From positions 160,527,256 through 160,591,255 of the forward strand of contig NC_053394.1 in assembly GCF_905171765.1 (NCBI RefSeq): a stretch of DNA of 64,000 nt, in the 5' to 3' direction. Below the pieces are notes generated by a model that worked only from the letters and a program-made list of their open reading frames with translations, was not told the DNA's origin and did no database searches. Numbering within the stretch: the first letter of the stretch is position 1; every line of letters begins with the position of its first letter. Source of the DNA: Bufo bufo. Taxonomy: Eukaryota; Chordata; Amphibia; Anura; Bufonidae. The position numbers and the translations under genes are program-made. Positions 59,353 to 64,000 of this stretch are shown in pieces.

Positions 59353-62186
59353 GTGATAATCCAGCAGTCCAACTGCCCCCCGGAACAATGCCAGAAGAGG
59401 CCAGTAGCACAAAGGTTAAGAAATGACAAGCTCAGAGTCTTGTCTACAAATGCTCGCAGTCTAGGGAATAAGATCAATGAACTTGAGGCTATAATGGCAT
59501 CTGAGAATATAGATGTAGTGGCTGTTACTGAGACGTGGTTCAAGGGGAGTAATGACTGGGATATATCAATACCAGGGTTCTCTCTATACAGGAAAGACAG
59601 AGAAGGCAAGAAGGGGGGAGGGGTGGCCCTGTATGTGAAAGATAACATAAAATCTAATTTGACACAAGTTAGCGAGAACAATTTAGAGTCAGTTTGGGTT
59701 ACCGTGCAGCTTGATAATCATAAGGTAACTCATGTAGGTGTGATATATAGACCACCTAGCCAAGTCAAAGAATTAGATGATCTACTAGTTGAGGAAATAG
59801 CTAAAATGACATTGAAGGGGGAAGTTATCATTATGGGAGACTTCAATCTTCCAGATGTAAACTGGAAAACCAAAATAGCTAGTTCTGCCAGGAGTACAGA
59901 TATTCTAAATTCCCTACTGGGATTATCTCTACAGCAAGTAGTGGAGGAGCCAACCCGGAAGGAGGCCACTTTAGATTTAGTATTCACAAATGGGAATTTG
60001 GTATCTGATATTACTGTAGGGGAAAGCTTGGGATCTAGTGATCACCAGTCAGTGTGGTTTTCTATAAGTACAGTGACTGAGTCACACCACACAAAAACAA
60101 AAGTTTTAGATTTTAGAAAAACTGACTTTTCTAAAATTAGATTAGTGGTATACAAGTCCCTATCAGACTGGAACAGTTTCATTGGAGTCCAGGAGAAATG
60201 GGACTACTTAAAAGTGGCACTATTGAAGGCAACAGAAAATTGCATTAGGCTTGTCAGTAAAAGCAAAAAAAGGAAGAGACCACTGTGGTACTCAGCAGAA
60301 GTGGCCAAAATCATTAAAAACAAAAAGATAGCATTTAGGAACTATAAAAAATAAAAAAAACGAGGATGACAGACAAATTTATAAGATTAGGCAGAGAGAG
60401 GCCAAACAAGTTATAAGAGCTTCCAAAGCACAGGCAGAAGAGAAATTAGCTCAGTCAGGGAAAAAAGGCCAGAAGGCATTCTTCAGATACATAAATGAAA
60501 AAAGGAAACTAAAACAAGGAATTACCAAATTAAAAACAAAAGAAGGAAGGTATATGGAAGAAGATAAAGAACTAGCTGACTGCCTCAATGAATATTTCTG
60601 TTCAGTTTTTACAAAGGAAAATGAAGGAGAAGGACCTCAGTTAGGAAAGAAGTCTAATGAATCTTTTGATGCATGTGTCTTTACAGAGGAAGAGGTTCTA
60701 AGTCAGCTGTCTAAAATTAATACAAATAAGTCACAGGGGCCTGATGGGATACACCCAAAGCTATTAAAAGAGCTCAGCGGTGAACTAGCAAAACCATTAA
60801 CAGATTTATTTAACCAATCACTGGCAACAGGAGTCGTCCCAGAAGATTGGAAATTAGCAAATGTTGTGCCCATTCACAAGAAAGGTAGTAGGGAGGAATC
60901 GGGCAACTATAGGCCAGTAAGCCTGACATCAATAGTGGGGAAATTAATGGAAACCATACTTAAGGAGAGGATTGTGGAACATCTAAAATCCCATGGATTG
61001 AAAGATGAAAAACAGCATGGGTTTACTTCAGGGAGATCATGTCAAACTAATCTTATTGATTTTTTCGATTGGGTGACTAAAATAATAGATGGAGGAGGTG
61101 CAGTAGACATCGCTTATCTAGACTTTAGTAAGGCTTTTGATACTGTCCCACATAGAAAGCTTATCAATAAAGTGCAGTCTTTGGGCTTGGACTCCCATAT
61201 TGTTGAATGGATTAGGCAGTGGCTGAGGGACAGGCAACAGAGGGTTGTAGTCAATGGAGTATATTCAGACCAAGGTCTTGTTACCAGTGGGGTACCTCAG
61301 GGATCTGTTCTGGGACCCATATTGTTTAATATCTTTATCAGCGAAATTGCAGAAGGCCTCGATGGTAAGGTGTGTCTTTTTGCTGATGACACAAAGATTT
61401 GTAATAGGGTTGATGTTCCTGGAGGGATACACCAAATGGAAAAGGACTTAGGAAAACTAGAGGAATGGTCAAAAATATGGCAACTAAAATTTAATGTTGA
61501 TAAGTGCAAGATAATGCACCTGGGACGTAAAAACCCAAGAGCAGAATATAAAATCAGTGATACAGTCCTAACCTCAGTATCTGAGGAAAGGGATTTAGGG
61601 GGTCATTATTTCAGAAGACTTAAAGGTAGGCAGACAATGTCATAGAGCAGCAGGAAATGCTAGCAGAATGCTTGGGTGTATAGGGAGAGGAATTACCAGT
61701 AGAAAGAGGGAGATGCTCATGCCGCTCTACAGAGCACTAGTGAGACCTCATTTGGAGTATTGTGCTCAGTACTGGAGACCATATCTCCAGAAGGATATTG
61801 ATACTTTGGAGAGAGTTCAGAGAAGAGCTACTAAACTGGTACATGGATTGCAGGATAAAACTTACCAGGAAAGATTAAAGGACCTTAACATGTATAGCTT
61901 GGAAGAAAGACGAGACAGAGGGGATATGAGAGAAACTGCTAAATACATAAAGGGAATCAAAACGGTAAAAGAGGAGAGAATATTTAAAAGAAGAAAAACT
62001 GCTACAAGAGGACATAGTTTTAAATTAGAGGGGCAAAGGTTTAAAAGTAATATCAGGAAGTATTACTTTACTGAGAGAGTAGTGGATGCATGGAATAGCC
62101 TTCCTGCAGAAGTGGTAGCTGCAAATACAGTGGAGGAGTTTAAGCATGCATGGGATAGGCATAAGGCCATCCTCCGTATAAGATAG
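59353..62186 (+). pseudogene. CR1 ORF2: endonuclease/reverse transcriptase with two frameshifts
   Basis: The endonuclease (59353-60354) has STNARSLGNK, VTETWF, MGDFNLPDV and GSSDHQSV. RT (60554-61645) has SQGPDGIHPK, DFSKAFDTVPH, GVPQGSVLGP and the catalytic FADDTK. The C-terminal region (61668-62186) has PHLEYCAQYW and FTERVVDAWNSLP. The first break is in the run of A at 60349-60360; the frame is open again from about 60359. The second is one extra G in a run of five near 61597; the +1 frame reads GVIISEDLKVGRQC. Both lie in homopolymers. No premature stop is found elsewhere in about 940 codons, so this is a young copy, possibly intact if the runs were miscalled. Confidence 0.88.
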
Positions 62187-62709
62187 GGCCAGGGGCTATT
62201 CATAGTATTCAGTATATTGGGCAGACTAGATGGGCCAAATGGTTCTTATCTGCCGACACATTCTATGTTTCTATGATGTCTCCTCTATTCAAAGCCACTG
62301 CATCTGCCATCTGTACTTGTTCTGTTGGGAGTTTAGTACAGGTGCAGTGTGTTTGAATGGATGAGCCATCAAATGGAGGTGATTTCCCTGGTCACGGGAC
62401 CATCAGCTGCTATTTTATGGACAGGATCTCTATGGAAATAAGGAAGCATACTTGATAAAATATAGAAAATGGTTCAGAATTTCAACAAGGACTATATTAG
62501 TAAGTGCTATATAATGATCTCACAAACACATTGATCAACAGTAGCCAGAAAGTGTCCAACCCCTTTAGGGATTTTAGCATGCAGCTAGAATGTTATATTT
62601 ATTCTACAGATATCATTATCAGCTTTATACGTTTTTTGTTTAAATATTCATCCAAACTTGTAACTTATACATGTATAACCCTCTGCTTTTTCTATACTTA
62701 AGCAGTTGT

Positions 62710-63120
62710 TTCACTTCAGCTAATGGCTATGACATGAGCCACTTACTAATGTATAGTGATTCTCCATATTGTCTCCTTTCCTGGCTTGATTCATTTTTCC
62801 ATCACATTATACACTGCTAGTTTCCATAGGTACGACCACCCTATAATCCAGCAGCTGTGGTCGTGCTTGCACACTATAGGAGAAAGTTCCAGACTCACTG
62901 GTGGCCGGGACCACATGAGTGCACAATCTTTCCTATAGTGTGCTAGCATTACCACTACTGATGGATTGCAGGGTGGTCATAATAAGCATGAAAATGAGCA
63001 GTTTTATAATGTGATGGAAAAATGCATCCAGCAAAGGAGACAATATGGACAATCACAATAAATTAGTAAGTGTCTTGTATTAACTTTCTCTACATGATAA
63101 ATGCCACTTACTGAAGTGAG
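62710..63120. repeat. Foldback MITE right of the CR1
   Basis: Arms pair around 62910: CCACTTACTAAT with ATTAGTAAGTG, CATATTGTCTCC with GGAGACAATATG, TTTTTCCATCACATTATA with its complement. Confidence 0.8.
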
Positions 63121-63359
63121 ACAAAGCCTTATACTGGGGTCTCATTATACACAAGGCACATTTACTTGCGCCAACCTTGGAGGCAGTTACTGGGTGGAGA
63201 GTGCACATATGATTTTGTAATATTTTCGGATTCTAGATTGTTCGTTTCCTGAACATGATTATGGGGGATGTTATAAATGTATGTGGTCTGTAAGAGTGTA
63301 TGTCCTCTGACACTTACTATTGTATACAGTATGGCACTATTGTACATTTTCCAAACTGG

Positions 63360-63485
63360 TTGTACAGAAAACTGACTTAGTTGTCCCGAGCAACCAATCA
63401 GATCCCACCTTTCATTTTTCAGATCTCATTTGGGAAATGAAAGGTGGAATCTGATTGTTTGCTATAAGTAACCAAGTCACTTTTC
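63360..63485. repeat. Small inverted repeat
   Basis: GCAACCAATCAGATCCCACC and complement GGTGGAATCTGATTGTTTGC, with ACTTAGTTG and CAAGTCACTT flanks. Possibly a MITE; no TSD assigned. Confidence 0.65.
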
Positions 63486-64000
63486 CTTTTAATTTAGTTT
63501 GGATAAATCTTTCCCTGTAATAAAAAAAATAATAATCCATTTAATATATTATTTGAAGGACCATTTACCATTGTTATAAAAACTTCAATAAAGGTTTGAA
63601 GTTTGCAAAGAATTTCATGTTGTGTAGTTATCTTTAAATATTTACTATAAATATGGGGCAGAACACCGAATTGGGGGAGGGGGGGGGGCGGGGTCATTGA
63701 TAAATAGAGGAAAGGGGCCCAAGTTTGGGAAACAGCCCCGGGCCTATGATGCACTTAATCCGCCCCTGGCTCTGAGGCTGCTGCTAAAACTCTGAGCATG
63801 TCCTGGCAGTCTTTGGTGGGCAAGAAATTGTGAAAGTTGTAGATCTGCAACATAGGTGGGGTCCTGGTCACAGACTTTACCTAGGGAATCTCACTTGACT
63901 TCGCCCATACAGCATCACAGGGTAGCGACAGCATCACAGGTCCTTTACCTCCTCCAGTTGCACAGCCTGTGAGCCTGACTCCTCCCACACAGGATCACAT

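Larger units (their letters stand above)
58290..62277 (+). mobile_element. CR1 retrotransposon, nearly full length
   Basis: ORF1 with an esterase domain, ORF2 with endonuclease and RT, then a short 3' UTR ending ACATTCTATGTTTCTATGATG, the ATTCTATG-type terminus of CR1. The 5' limit is approximate. Only two frameshifts interrupt ORF2. Confidence 0.88.
58055..62572. mobile_element. TTAA-type MITE split by a CR1
   Basis: Left end TTAAAGGGGTTGGCCACTTT and right end AAAGTGTCCAACCCCTTTA face each other. The left arm to about 58276 pairs with about 62290-62566. The first cassette boundary reads ccctttaaggattttag uninterrupted (57850), showing the target was TTAA. The CR1 occupies the centre. Confidence 0.75.
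56532..63768. mobile_element. 7.2-kb hAT element with nested insertions
   Basis: CAGTGGCGGATTATAA at the left and TTAATCCGCCCCTG at the right, flanked by gctctgag on both sides (56524-56531, 63769-63776), 8 of 8 matching. CAGCCCCGGGCC follows both ends in mirrored form. Inside are GC-rich leader sequence, repeated GTGTTTGATATTAAAATGGT words, tandem exon-like cassettes (57684-57995), a TTAA MITE, and a CR1. No hAT transposase is visible, so it is non-autonomous; about 3 kb remains without the CR1 and its host MITE. Confidence 0.85.

Overview
This is a vertebrate nuclear window, most likely from an anuran amphibian. The evidence is one ordinary intron-containing gene embedded in a dense mix of transposons: DIRS1-like, L1/Tx1-type LINE, CR1, piggyBac, hAT and PIF/Harbinger-like elements, plus many palindromic MITEs. 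The species call is inference from this repeat mix and gene structure; no species-specific sequence was identified. Nothing prokaryotic is present.

The only host gene recognised is a pi-class glutathione S-transferase (gstp1-like) on the minus strand. It occurs twice because about 10 kb is directly duplicated: copy A at about 5.9-15.5 kb and copy B at about 34.7-45.4 kb. Copy B is complete (exons 1-7, 49867 down to 37405, 210 residues, TATA/GC-box promoter near 49.94 kb), and all glutathione-site residues are conserved. Copy A keeps exons 3-7 in good splice order, but exon 3 carries a TAA nonsense codon and exons 1-2 are not visible, so it is probably a pseudogene.

Layout: 1-5.45 kb, a broken L1-like LINE (minus). 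5.45-6.49 kb, a piggyBac deletion derivative. 5.9-15.5 kb, duplication copy A. 15.5-17.0 kb, an hAT element with an internal 28-bp minisatellite, running into a 200-N assembly gap. 17.2-19.55 kb, unrecognised. 19.56-28.74 kb, a DIRS1-like retrotransposon with inverted terminal repeats, gag, RT/RNase H and tyrosine recombinase, split by three insertions. 29.84-35.35 kb, a piggyBac element with a broken transposase. 34.7-45.4 kb, duplication copy B. 45.9-50 kb, gstp1 intron 1 filled with nested MITEs, then the promoter. 50.3-55.2 kb, a C-rich tandem repeat, a second hAT element in opposite orientation, and a 2-kb (CA)-rich satellite with a 588-bp higher-order period. 55.7-56.5 kb, a Harbinger-like MITE. 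56.5-63.8 kb, a 7.2-kb hAT element with perfect 8-bp target duplications, containing a palindromic TTAA-type MITE that itself contains a nearly intact CR1.

The two duplicate copies act as empty-site and filled-site controls for each other. They give exact boundaries and target duplications (TAA, TTA, ggtgcagc) for elements that inserted after the duplication. Most long open frames here are transposon fragments or artefacts of repeats.
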